Below, piece by piece: positions 1 to 8,476 of a DNA stretch of 53,656 nucleotides. The DNA comes from Paenibacillus sambharensis. Its GTDB lineage: Bacteria; Bacillota; Bacilli; Paenibacillales; Paenibacillaceae. The number at the start of each line of letters is the position of its first letter. The stretch's first letter is position 1. Position numbers and translations under genes: made by a program. The stretch is from NCBI RefSeq assembly GCF_003233845.1, contig NZ_QKRB01000030.1:1-53656 (forward strand), written 5' to 3'. The notes beneath the pieces are model-generated. The model did no database searches. It was not told where the DNA came from and saw only the letters and a list, made by a program, of their open reading frames with translations.

Positions 1-102
1 TTTTTTTATGAAAATGAATCTTTGCTCAAACGAATTTTTACGCACGCCGAAGCAGGACTACCGATTCGGCAGACCTTGACCGTGGTGGAGGTGAAAGGTT
101 AG
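1..102 (+). CDS. C-terminal end of an unidentified protein (partial)
   Basis: An open frame enters from the left window edge in frame 1 and stops with TAG at 100-102. The last residues read LPIRQTLTVVEVKG, which looks like real coding sequence (amphipathic, ending in a beta-strand-like stretch) but is too short to assign. Its stop overlaps by 4 bases the stop of the convergent IS110 transposase, so the element may end inside or immediately beside this gene. A methyltransferase-like C-terminus is possible but not supported by any motif. Confidence 0.4.
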   Translation, partial: FFYENESLLKRIFTHAEAGLPIRQTLTVVEVKG

Positions 103-1339
103 GCAGGGCGAGTTACTGTGAAGCCTTTGGACTGTAGCTGTCGAATGAGTTCTGCTTCACGACGTTTTTCGCGCTCTTGTCTGTAGCGTTCAAGATAATC
201 AGGGCCTAACTCTTTGTATGGGCTTTTGGTAAGCAACATGTGGTATACGATGCGAAGCAGCGTATGTCCAAGTGCGACCAAGGCTTTCTTCTTGCCTAGC
301 CGCTTAACCCAACTCCAATATCTTGCTGAGAGCCTTGTGTTTCGCGTCATAGAAGCAGCCCAAGCACATTCACATAATACTGCTTTTAGATGGGCATTTC
401 CGGATCGCGCTCGTGTTCTTTTTTTTTACCGGCGCTCTGGTGGTTGCCTGGCGTAACGCCTGCCCATGCGGCAAGATGGTGATCATCCTTGAAAACGGTC
501 ATGTCGGTACCGATTTCCGCGATAATGACAGATGCTGCTTGCTCGTTGATGCCAGGAATCGTAACGAGAAGATCTATGGCCTCTTGTTTGCTGGCTAATC
601 GGTTTCGGATATCCTGCTCAACGAGTCGGATTTGCTTTTCAATGTACACGAGGTGATCCCAGGAGAATCGGATCATGTCGCGATGATGCTTACGAAGACG
701 ACCGTTGAGCGATTGAAGTAATTTGGGGGATTTGTGCTTGAGCGCACCCTTCATGTGCGTCTCAAGGAATTCCATTGTGATGACTTCACCATCTACGATC
801 TTCTGGAGCAGCAGGCGTCCTGATGTTCCGAAGATGTCGGACATGTGGGTAGTTAACTTGATGTTCGCATCCTGCAGGGACTTATGGATGCGATTCTTCT
901 CCGAGGTAGCGTCATACACCAACTTTTTGCGATAACGGGTCAGATCTCGAAGATCTCGGATGTCCTCCGAAGGCACAAAGCTTCCTTCAATAAGCCCGCA
1001 ACGCAGCAATTTGGCGATCCACTCCGCGTCTTTCATGTCGGTCTTGCGTCCGGGAAGATTCTTGACGTGATGAGCATTGGCTAGCAGGAGGTCTAATTCA
1101 AAGGCTTCAAGCACGTTCCAAACAGACTTCCAATAAACGCCCGTACTTTCCATGGCGACGTGAGTGCAACCTTGCTCCACTAACCATTCGCCCAGTTCCA
1201 TGAGCTCGTTCGTCATGGTACCAAAGGTGCGAATCTCTGATTTTGGAGCACGGTCCAGCTGCCCGGTAAGAACGCAGGCCACAACGGTTTCCTGGTGTAC
1301 GTCGAGGCCTGCACAGCGCTCAAGAATGGCTTCCAACAT
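99..1339 (-). pseudogene. IS110-family transposase, split by a frameshift at a 9-A run
   Basis: This is a DEDD/serine transposase of the IS110 family. The N-terminal RuvC-like domain shows AGLDVHQ (first Asp), MESTGVYW (Glu) and DMKDAEWIAKL (Asp pair). The C-terminal Tnp_20 domain shows PGINEQAASVI and then QSAGKKK, the region of the catalytic serine. Directly after QSAG the frame runs over nine A residues (420-428 on the plus strand) and ends at a stop near 386. The missing C-terminus (AHLKAVLCECAWAAS, then 99-350) continues in the -1 frame. The start chosen is ATG at 1339, with GGAGGG about 10 bases upstream; the longer open frame to 1390 lacks a ribosome site. The shift could be decay, a sequencing error in the homopolymer, or slippage on the A run. 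Joined, the protein would be about 415 residues, normal for the family. Confidence 0.85.
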
Positions 1340-1344
1340 TGTAA

Positions 1345-1580
1345 CAATCCCTCCGACATGAGTATTGAACCGGAAAGACAACCGAAACAAACGAAGATTT
1401 TTTATCCGGACTCGCAGTCCGATAGCCTGTGCTTCAAGGTTGTCCGAGCAGTTTTATTTACGGGGTCGAACCCACCGCAAAAAGCCACGAACTGGCCGGT
1501 TCACCCTTAGTATGAAGGATTTCAGAAAGAGAAAAAAGACTATGATGACATTTTCATCATAGCCTGTGAGCCAGAAAGGG
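1345..1580 (-). ncRNA. Candidate IS110 bridge-RNA region (5' non-coding end of element)
   Basis: About 240 bases separate the transposase start from the truncated gerC. IS110-group elements carry a structured bridge RNA in the non-coding end upstream of the transposase that pairs with donor and target DNA. Here there is a CGGACT-CGC-AGTCCG hairpin (1407-1421) and a perfect 9-bp hairpin (1540-1562), as expected for a folded RNA. No covariance model was run and the guide loops were not assigned. Confidence 0.35.
1540..1562. repeat. Perfect 9-bp inverted repeat near the IS110/gerC junction
   Basis: CTATGATGA and TCATCATAG pair perfectly around a 5-base loop. The repeat lies about 20 bases from where gerC coding stops, so it may be part of the IS110 end structure or of the bridge RNA. 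No T-run follows on the minus strand, so it is not a classical terminator for gerC. Confidence 0.5.
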
Positions 1581-2573
1581 TCATGAAAGTTTTATTTCGT
1601 CAGCCAACTGTTTCTCCAAGCTAGGACGAAGCTCAGCATACGACGCCCGGCACCCGAGTTCTACCATACTTGCTTGTGTTGAGACAGAGACACTGAATGT
1701 GGGCTCGCCCTCCTTCATCTCTGGTTTTACCTGAACCCGCTGCTGTCTCACCTCAAGTGTTATGTAACGGTTCTCTTCATCAGGACAAGGCTGCACGATC
1801 ACTCCGGATTTGATGTCCTGAAGGAAGAGTAGCATGGCGTTGCTCTCCTTTGGTGACAGCCAGCCTTCCATCTTGTCCTCCCGAAAGACTGCTGCGCCAG
1901 ATAATTCAAGTTGCTTGAGTGTCGCGCCTTTCTCCGGACTCTTGTTTGGAATACCCCGCTTCTTCAATTGAAGCTTGGCGAGCACAATCTGTGTATGCGG
2001 CGTCAGGTGCATCTCCTGAAGCCGCATTATATTCGTTCGCGGAGCCTCGGCCACGATCTCACTGAACCGCATCAGCTTGTCAATCGCTTCGCCAGGGACG
2101 ACCTCTAGTCCCGTAATCGTAGAGACTACCTCGCTAGCGTTATCCGGCGTTACCGCAACCCAAGTGTTCATCCGGAGTTCGTGGTTCCGCGTGAAGAAAT
2201 CGACCATATCCGTAACCCCTGCTTTTGCGTAGTCTTCATTCATAACAATCAAGTAATTATGAGCCCAGTAAACTCTTCTAGTCGAATAACGGGCCATATT
2301 GCGAATCGCCTCAAAAATTGTCCGTCCCTCCGCTGATACCGAATAAATCGGTTCACCCACACCACCGGTCGGCGCTCCGGTCTGCCCCCTCGCATCCGCC
2401 GGGCGGACAATCTGCGCCGTCAACCGTACGCTCCCCGGTTCTTTTCCGGGGTCCAGCCCTACGGCAGCAACCAGTCCAAGCTCGTTTAGCTGTCTTTGTC
2501 CGCACCCGCTAAGCAGCAGAGAGCAGACGAGAAGCAGAGTCATAACCTGCCATACGCGCAGCGTAGTCATCAC
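1581..2573 (-). CDS. Ger(x)C-type spore germination lipoprotein, C-terminally truncated
   Basis: Subunit C of a nutrient germinant receptor, anchored as a lipoprotein on the outer face of the spore inner membrane. The N-terminus MMTTLRVWQVMTLLLV is a signal peptide followed by the lipobox LLSGC (cysteine near residue 24). The body matches GerAC: GLVAAVGLDPG, a TAQIVRP strand and the ARYSTRRVYWAHN segment. It ends at 330 residues just after QLADEIKL, whereas family members continue through a conserved C-terminal helix-strand segment to roughly 370-400. The last codons run into sequence that looks like the IS110 end, so the insertion probably removed the tail. The ATGA overlap with the upstream gerA stop shows translational coupling. 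Likely non-functional. Confidence 0.85.
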   Translation of the reverse strand: MMTTLRVWQVMTLLLVCSLLLSGCGQRQLNELGLVAAVGLDPGKEPGSVRLTAQIVRPADARGQTGAPTGGVGEPIYSVSAEGRTIFEAIRNMARYSTRRVYWAHNYLIVMNEDYAKAGVTDMVDFFTRNHELRMNTWVAVTPDNASEVVSTITGLEVVPGEAIDKLMRFSEIVAEAPRTNIMRLQEMHLTPHTQIVLAKLQLKKRGIPNKSPEKGATLKQLELSGAAVFREDKMEGWLSPKESNAMLLFLQDIKSGVIVQPCPDEENRYITLEVRQQRVQVKPEMKEGEPTFSVSVSTQASMVELGCRASYAELRPSLEKQLADEIKLS

Positions 2574-4073
2574 TTCCTTTCCTTATTGGGCGGCTTAGGC
2601 ATCTGATCCTTAGCCATCCGGTTCTCCCCCTGCGCCATAACTGGACGTTTCCGCATCGCCCACCATGGCCAACGAAATACGAGATCCTTCTGATCCGTCG
2701 GATGAAATGGTGTTGCAGGCGCCAAGTAAGATTCACCGAACGACCGAAGTGATAACGCATGGAGCACAATTAAAAAGAACATGCCGGCAAAGCCAACCAG
2801 CCCCATCGTCCCCGATGCGATTAGCAGAGGGAATCGCAGTATTCGAATGGAGAAAGAAGCCGTATAGTTGGGTACTGCGAACGAGGAAATACCCGTCAAA
2901 GCAACAACGATGACAAGGAAAGGACTTACAACACCTGCTTGTACGGCGGATTGCCCGATAATCAGTGAGCCGACGATGCTGACCGCCTGGCCAACTGGTT
3001 TCGGCATGCGAAGTCCCGCTTCGCGAATGAGTTCGAATGCTGTTTCAAGAAGTATTGCCTCCATAAGAACGGGAAACGGTATAACCTCACGTCCAGAAGC
3101 GATCGTATAAGCTAGGCCCGTTGGGATCATCTCATGGTGGAAAGAGACAAGCATGACATAAATCGACGGCAAAGTAAGACTGATTATAAACGCGATAAAA
3201 CGGACTAATCGAAAGAATGACCCCATCCAAAACTTTGTGTAGTAATCGTCGGAAGCTTGCAGCTGCTCCCAGAATCGCGTCGGCATCACGAGCACGAATG
3301 GCGTCGTGTCGACGAAGACGGCTGCTCGCCCTTCTAGAAGCGAAGCCGCAACCTTGTCCGGCCGTTCGGTGCTTTGAATCGTTGTAAACGGCGATAAAGG
3401 TGCATCCTCGATCATTTCCTCAATCTGTCCGCTCTCCAGGATCCCATCGATGCGGATATCGTTTAGCCGGGCTTTGACTTCTTCGACAAGTCCTTCTTTT
3501 ACCGTTCCATCTATATAGGCAACGTTGATTTCCGTACGCGATTTCTCCCCAATAACAATCCGATCAAAACGGAGATTGGGATCTTTGATTCGACGCCGAA
3601 GATGCCCCGTATTGGTCCGTAGACTTTCGGTGAAGCCATCACGTGGACCACGAACGACCTGTTCAGTTGCCGGTTCGTCGATGGCGCGTTCCGCCCAGCC
3701 TCGTGTTCCGAGCAAAATTGCGTGGCAGCAGCCTTCCAGAAATACAGCGGTATCGCCCTGGACAATGGCGTTAACGGCTTCTGATACTGTTCGTCCAAGA
3801 TTTCCGCCTACGCGATTCGCGAACAGCCGGCAGCTGCAATGGTCATTGGCACATTCCTGCATATCGTTATTCTGCAATGCAATGGACGCTGTCAACTGCA
3901 TAAAATCCGCTAATTTTTTCGCGTCTGCAAGCCCTTCTATATAGTAGAAGACCCCGCTTACTTTGCCGTACTCTAAGGTTCGTTTGACGATGTCAGCGCT
4001 GTCGCCCAATAGGGACATCATCGTTCTCTACAACCGATCGGCTAATTTCCTTCTCCATTTGTTGAACTTCCAT
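2570..4073 (-). pseudogene. GerA-type spore germination receptor A subunit, N-terminal frameshift
   Basis: Integral membrane A subunit of a GerA-family germinant receptor. The soluble N-terminal domain begins LLGDSADIVKRTLEYG and includes the family-typical VAYIDGTV and RAAVFVDTTPF stretches. Hydrophobic segments follow around residues 270-295, 325-345, 350-390 and 405-430. The open frame starts with ATG at 4021 without a ribosome site. A well-placed AAAGG and ATG exist at 4073, but that frame (MEVQQMEKEISRSVVEND) runs off near 4020 into the wrong phase. The expected receptor N-terminus therefore seems split by a one-base shift. gerC follows with a 4-base overlap; no gerB is visible. Confidence 0.75.
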
Positions 4074-4188
4074 AGGTTACCTTTCCAAAGTTAGAATGAC
4101 CGTATTGTCTCCAGAGAATATGGAAATTATTCCAAAACAGAATGAGTTAGCGGCGCTTTGGAGATAGTTTGTTTAAGGGGTGTTGTAC

Positions 4189-4401
4189 GTGGAGATTTTC
4201 TACCAATCGTGGTTATATCGGTTATTTCTTAATCAAACCTGGTTATTATGGGGAATCACTATCCTCGTCCTTGGCGGGAATATTGCGGCCCCATTACTCA
4301 TTTGGTTAACCTTTAGCGGGAAACGCCTCTTCCCCGGATTTAAGCCAAAAAAGCGGAAAATGACGTTACGTCCCTTTAAATTTAGAAAAGAAGGAACTTG
4401 A
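4189..4401 (+). CDS. Small hypothetical membrane protein
   Basis: About 70 residues with one long hydrophobic segment (TWLLWGITILVLGGNIAAP) and a very basic C-terminus (KPKKRKMTLRPFKFRK). GTG at 4189 is preferred because AAGGGG ends 8 bases upstream; the in-frame GTG at 4180 would overlap that ribosome site. It is divergent from gerA, and its last codons overlap the end of the broken MFS gene on the other strand. I do not recognise the family. The hydrophobic-then-basic layout suggests a single-pass membrane peptide. It could be spurious. Confidence 0.45.
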   Translation: MEIFYQSWLYRLFLNQTWLLWGITILVLGGNIAAPLLIWLTFSGKRLFPGFKPKKRKMTLRPFKFRKEGT

Positions 4402-4957
4402 GAAGAGCACTAATACGACGATCGCCTGCGCCCCGGTCAACAACACAACAGCCGATACGACCAAGCCGCTGTTCCGGCAGGCATCTTTAAGAGCACTCGA
4501 CATTTCACGCAACGTGAATCTGCCATTGTGCTGTTTTTCCGTTGGCAGCTGAGCACCGTACATGATGAACAGAGGAAGGACTGCCAAGACCCCGATTAAT
4601 ATCAGGATGTAAGAGTTGTCGTAATGCGTCCACAGAAAGAGCGCCAAGGCAGGCCCGTACAGACCGGGGAGCACTGTCGATAACGAATACATGGACATGC
4701 CTTGTCCGCGATCCTCACAGCAGCAAGGCTGCCGCATGGCCGGCAAGCAGCCATTTCATAATCGTCATCACGCTGTATTTGGCAATCATTTGCCCCGCCC
4801 ATGGACGAAGCACCATGCAGACAAACATATACAGTCCCATAATGACACCAATTTCACCTTCTCGAAAGCCGTGTTCAGCCCCTTGCAAAGGGAAAATGAC
4901 GGTTAAAACCGAATTAGCTGTAAAAAACAAAAGTGCCAGTGCATACATTTGAAGCAT
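4366..4957 (-). pseudogene. Broken MFS exporter, remnant of a cntE-like opine-metallophore exporter
   Basis: Two overlapping frames carry pieces of one major facilitator protein. The N-terminal part (4957-4715) has FFTANSVLTVIFPLQG and the TM2-3 signature region LYMFVCMVLRPWAGQ. The second part (about 4712-4366) resumes at EDRGQGMSMYSLSTVLPG. Roughly 45-50 residues between LLAGHAAALLL and EDRGQG are missing and the phase shifts. The C-terminal half of the transporter is also gone, the frame running into unrelated sequence at SSFFSKFKGT. Position directly after cntABCDF matches cntE, the exporter of staphylopine-like metallophores, in known cnt operons. The residual protein cannot work. Confidence 0.75.
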
Positions 4958-4980
4958 TTGTCTGGAAAGCTGCCCTGTTT

Positions 4981-5823
4981 TTATGATACATACAATCCTT
5001 TCGTTACCACATACTCCTCATCCGTTTGCTTATGTACCTCCGAAGCCTGAGTGACGATCGGAAGCTCGGCCTCAATCAACCTACGGCTGGCAGGGTGCTT
5101 CAGCTGGTCAAACCTTGTCACATCATTTGTATAATCGACAATTTCCCCCTTATCAAGGACGGCGACCTCATCAGCAAACAGCTTGACGGCATGCAAATCA
5201 TGGCAAATAAACAAATAGGTCAAATTCAAATTGCGCTGCAAATGCTTCAACAGCTTCATGATACTAACCTGCACGAGAACGTCCAAGCTGTTAATAACCT
5301 CATCCAGTATGATAACCTTCGGCCTTATCGAGATCGCCCGCGCAATCGTAACACGCTGCAGCTGGCCGCCGCTGAATTGGTGAGAATATTGTTCACCTGC
5401 ATCTTCGCTCAGCCCCACCTCCTCAAGCAGCTGCTTGACCCTCTCCTTGATCTCACCTGCGGAGTACTCCAGATGAACGCGCATAGGTTCAGCAATGACG
5501 TCTTTTATTTTCATTCGAGGATTAACAGCGCTGTAAGGGTCTTGAAATACGATCTGCATATCTCTTCGCAGCCTCTGCCGCTGCTCTGGGCCTGCTTCGT
5601 GCAAGTTGATGTCTTGAAACAAAACCTGTCCCTGATCCGGCTTTTCTAAACCAATTAGCAGATTACCGAGCGTGCTCTTGCCAGATCCGCTTTCTCCTAC
5701 AAGAGCAAAGCAAGTCCCTGCTTTTATTTGCAAAGAGACCTGGCGCACAGCCTGAATTGTTTTTTTCTGCCCCCACCACTTCCCATCTCGAAACTGTTTG
5801 GACACGTTCACGAATTCAATCAT
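4981..5823 (-). CDS. cntF: Opine-metallophore ABC transporter ATPase (CntF-like)
   Basis: Second ATP-binding subunit of an Opp/Nik-class importer, 280 residues. It has Walker A GESGSGKS, Q-loop QDPYSAVNPRMKIKDVI, signature FSGGQLQRV and Walker B VIILDEVINSLD (the usual DEP is DEV here, with the catalytic Glu kept), then the switch His in FICHDLHAVK. It lies 21 bases downstream of cntD in the same operon, with AGGTGAACG just before the ATG. In cnt and nik systems the paired ATPases drive uptake of metal-opine or metal-histidine complexes; cnt is favoured here by gene order (A-B-C-D-F-E) and the Zur box upstream of the operon. Confidence 0.75.
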   Translation of the reverse strand: MIEFVNVSKQFRDGKWWGQKKTIQAVRQVSLQIKAGTCFALVGESGSGKSTLGNLLIGLEKPDQGQVLFQDINLHEAGPEQRQRLRRDMQIVFQDPYSAVNPRMKIKDVIAEPMRVHLEYSAGEIKERVKQLLEEVGLSEDAGEQYSHQFSGGQLQRVTIARAISIRPKVIILDEVINSLDVLVQVSIMKLLKHLQRNLNLTYLFICHDLHAVKLFADEVAVLDKGEIVDYTNDVTRFDQLKHPASRRLIEAELPIVTQASEVHKQTDEEYVVTKGLYVS

Positions 5824-5844
5824 TCGTTCACCTCCATCTCCCTT

Positions 5845-6702
5845 CTACTGCCTCACCCAGTAACCTGGCTTCCATTCTACTAATGGTTCCGTAATCGTCC
5901 CTTCACAGGAATCGACAAGCTCATCCAGGCTGCGATTCTTTTCCTTAACCGCGAGCAAAGCCTGCGTGTAGGGATGACGAGGATCGGCAAGCACGCTGGA
6001 TGCCGGCCCATACTCGACCATCATCCCATGGCGCATGACAATCAGCTCGTCAGCCAGTCTTGAGATGACGCCCAAGTCATGCGACACAACCAGCATGCTC
6101 GCACCGGAATTGTGCTGATAAGCCTGCAGTTCATCCAGAATGAGCAGCTGCGTCACTGTATCAAGCGCAGTTGTCGGTTCATCCGCAATGAGGAGGGATG
6201 GTTGATGGCACACCGCGATCGCGATCATGATCCGCTGCAGCATCCCTCCGCTAAGCTCGTGAGGATATTTATTCCACACACGATCGCCTGGCAGCTTGTA
6301 ACGTGCCAGCTGCTCGATCCCCTTTATTTTTGCCTCTTTCCTGCTAATCGCCGAATGGGCCTGCAGCGTCTCGACAAAGTGCTCCCCAGTCGTCAGCATG
6401 GGGTTAAACATAGACATCGGATTCTGCATAATGAAGGCAATCTCTTTCCCCCTCACGCTCCGCAAGTCCTTTTTTGATTTAGTCAGAAGCTGTTCACCTT
6501 TAAACCGAATCTCCCCAGATACCCGGCGGCCATCATCGAATAATTGCAGGATCGTGGAACAGATCATTGACTTTCCGCTGCCACTTTCACCCACAATCCC
6601 TACCACCTTGCCCTTCGGCACCAGAAAGCTGATATCGTCTACGACGAGTTTTTCACTGGTCCCTTGCTGGACATAGACCGAGAGATGATTTACTTCAAGC
6701 AA
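5845..6702 (-). CDS. cntD: Opine-metallophore ABC transporter ATPase (CntD-like)
   Basis: First ATP-binding subunit, 285 residues. It shows Walker A GESGSGKS, Q-loop MQNPMSMFNPML, signature LSGGMLQRI, Walker B LLIADEPTTALD and switch His in VVSHDLGVI. The start is a TTG at 6702 placed 8 bases after GGGGAG; no ATG is better placed. It sits 15 bases after cntC. The C-terminal oligopeptide/nickel-transporter extension (PRHPYTQALLAV) is present, typical of the Opp/Dpp/Nik class. The substrate cannot be read from the ATPase alone; the cnt assignment comes from operon context. Confidence 0.75.
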   Translation of the reverse strand: MLEVNHLSVYVQQGTSEKLVVDDISFLVPKGKVVGIVGESGSGKSMICSTILQLFDDGRRVSGEIRFKGEQLLTKSKKDLRSVRGKEIAFIMQNPMSMFNPMLTTGEHFVETLQAHSAISRKEAKIKGIEQLARYKLPGDRVWNKYPHELSGGMLQRIMIAIAVCHQPSLLIADEPTTALDTVTQLLILDELQAYQHNSGASMLVVSHDLGVISRLADELIVMRHGMMVEYGPASSVLADPRHPYTQALLAVKEKNRSLDELVDSCEGTITEPLVEWKPGYWVRQ

Positions 6703-6717
6703 AGGTAATTCTCCCCT

Positions 6718-7530
6718 CTATACCGTTTTTGGATCCAGTGCATCTCGAACCGCGTCTCCGAACCAATTAAAGATAAGCACCGTCAAGGAGATCATTACGC
6801 CGGGAATAAACATCAGCATCGGATTGCTCATCAAATATGTTTTGCTGTCGCTGATCATCATGCCCCACTCAGCCATAGGAGCTGTTACGCCAAGTCCCAG
6901 GAAGGAAAGCTCGGAAATCAGCAGAATGGTTGAACCGAGACCGATTAGCTTCAGCAATAAGATTTGTGGAAACACAAAGGGCAGGATGTGCACCCGCGCG
7001 ATATGATAACGGGAAACCCCCGTCACTTGTGCGTATTTCACAAATTGAGCTTCTTTCAGACTTAACACCATGTTGCGTATCAATCGTGCATACCAGACCC
7101 AAGCAACAAATACAATCCCGATAAACATATTAAATAAGCCGCCGCCCAGCATGCCTACAATAACAAGAGCAAAAATAAAGTTAGGCAGTGCGAGCAGTAT
7201 GTCACAGATCCGCATCAACACCATATCCAAGATCCCGCCAGCATAACCCGCTGTAATGCCAACGGCGAGACTAATCATAATCGTGACGAGAAGAATCGAA
7301 AAAGTGGTAAGCAAAGATACTTTGGCGCCCGCAATCAGCCTGGAGAAAACACAGCGTCCTAAATGATCTGTCCCTAATGGGTAGGCAGCTGAGTAGCTTT
7401 GCAGCTTCATCGCAATATTCGTCGCATAAGGATCATTGGGCATAAGCCAAGGCTCAAGCACGGCCACGAGGACAAGCAAACCAACCAGCGTACTGCTAAT
7501 AATGAACGGCAAGCGCTTGTTTTTCTTCAT
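6718..7530 (-). CDS. cntC: Opine-metallophore ABC transporter permease (CntC-like)
   Basis: Inner-membrane permease of the NikC/DppC type, 270 residues. It has an N-terminal TM, the PNDPYATNIAMKL and YPLGTDHLGRCVFSRLI motif typical of this family, a BPD_transp_1 core with about six TM segments and the EAA loop AQVTGVSRYHIARVHILP that contacts an ATPase. Its ATG overlaps the cntB stop by one base (TAATG), so translation is coupled. It would form the translocation pore with CntB. Confidence 0.78.
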   Translation of the reverse strand: MKKNKRLPFIISSTLVGLLVLVAVLEPWLMPNDPYATNIAMKLQSYSAAYPLGTDHLGRCVFSRLIAGAKVSLLTTFSILLVTIMISLAVGITAGYAGGILDMVLMRICDILLALPNFIFALVIVGMLGGGLFNMFIGIVFVAWVWYARLIRNMVLSLKEAQFVKYAQVTGVSRYHIARVHILPFVFPQILLLKLIGLGSTILLISELSFLGLGVTAPMAEWGMMISDSKTYLMSNPMLMFIPGVMISLTVLIFNWFGDAVRDALDPKTV

Positions 7531-8471
7531 TATTGAACCCCCTCTTTAAGACGAATGCGCGGGTCGATTATGGCACAGAAAAGATCAGCTGCAAAGTTAA
7601 TTGCAGTATAAAAGAATCCAATGAGCAGGATAAAACCTTGAAGCACTGTATAATCGCGGGTTTCCATGGCAAGCAGGATATGTCTTCCTATCCCTGGGAT
7701 TGTAAATACGATTTCAATAATCGCAGCCCCGCCCAATAAGCCGCCGCATGTCATCGCGAGTGAAGTTAAGAACGAAGGCAGGGTTCCCTTAAGTAAATAA
7801 CGGCGTACAATGACGCTTTCCTTGAGCCCGCGTGCCCTTGCATACTGGACATGGGGCTGCTGCAGCTGCTCCAGGATGCCTGCTCGTATCAAGCGGATAT
7901 AGTAGGGACAGAAACCAAGTGCCAGCGTTAAAGACGGCAGTATCATATGCTGCCAGGTTCCCCAGCCTAACAGTGGCAGAAGCCCCCATTTTAAAGCAAC
8001 GACATAGACTAGAATAAATGCCAGCCAAAAACTTGGCATGGAAGCGATCATAAATACAGTTGTGCGTGTCATTCGGTCAAACAGGCTCGATTGCTTTACC
8101 GCGGATAATACACCAACGCTAACGCTAATACACATGATAATAATTAATGCCGCTGCGGAGATGGTTACCGTAACCTGGAATTTGTCCGCGAGGGATCGTG
8201 CCACATCTAAACCTGAGCTGAAGGATTTTCCAAAATCAAGCTGAAGAACCCCCAAAATCCAGCTTGCATATTGCGCGAGCAGAGGCTTATTAAACCCTTG
8301 CTCCTCGCGAATCGCATTCATTGCTTCCACGCTGGCCGGCAGCTGATTAATGGCAAAGTAAGCTTCAACAGGATCACCAGGAATTACCCGGATCAAGAAG
8401 AAGGCTATAAGGGATACGCCCCATAATGCCGACACCATGCTTCCAATTCGTCTGACAAGAAATCGCCCCAT
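7530..8471 (-). CDS. cntB: Opine-metallophore ABC transporter permease (CntB-like)
   Basis: NikB/DppB-type permease of 313 residues. The N-terminus (FLVRRIGSMVSALWGVSLIAF, then IRVIPGDPVEAY) is the classical opening of this family. The core has about six TM segments and the EAA loop ARARGLKESVIVRRYLLKG. The C-terminal IIDPRIRLKEG is also typical. It starts 5 bases after the cntA stop, with AGGAAT as ribosome site. It partners CntC in the pore. Confidence 0.78.
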   Translation of the reverse strand: MGRFLVRRIGSMVSALWGVSLIAFFLIRVIPGDPVEAYFAINQLPASVEAMNAIREEQGFNKPLLAQYASWILGVLQLDFGKSFSSGLDVARSLADKFQVTVTISAAALIIIMCISVSVGVLSAVKQSSLFDRMTRTTVFMIASMPSFWLAFILVYVVALKWGLLPLLGWGTWQHMILPSLTLALGFCPYYIRLIRAGILEQLQQPHVQYARARGLKESVIVRRYLLKGTLPSFLTSLAMTCGGLLGGAAIIEIVFTIPGIGRHILLAMETRDYTVLQGFILLIGFFYTAINFAADLFCAIIDPRIRLKEGVQ

Positions 8472-8476
8472 CGTTC

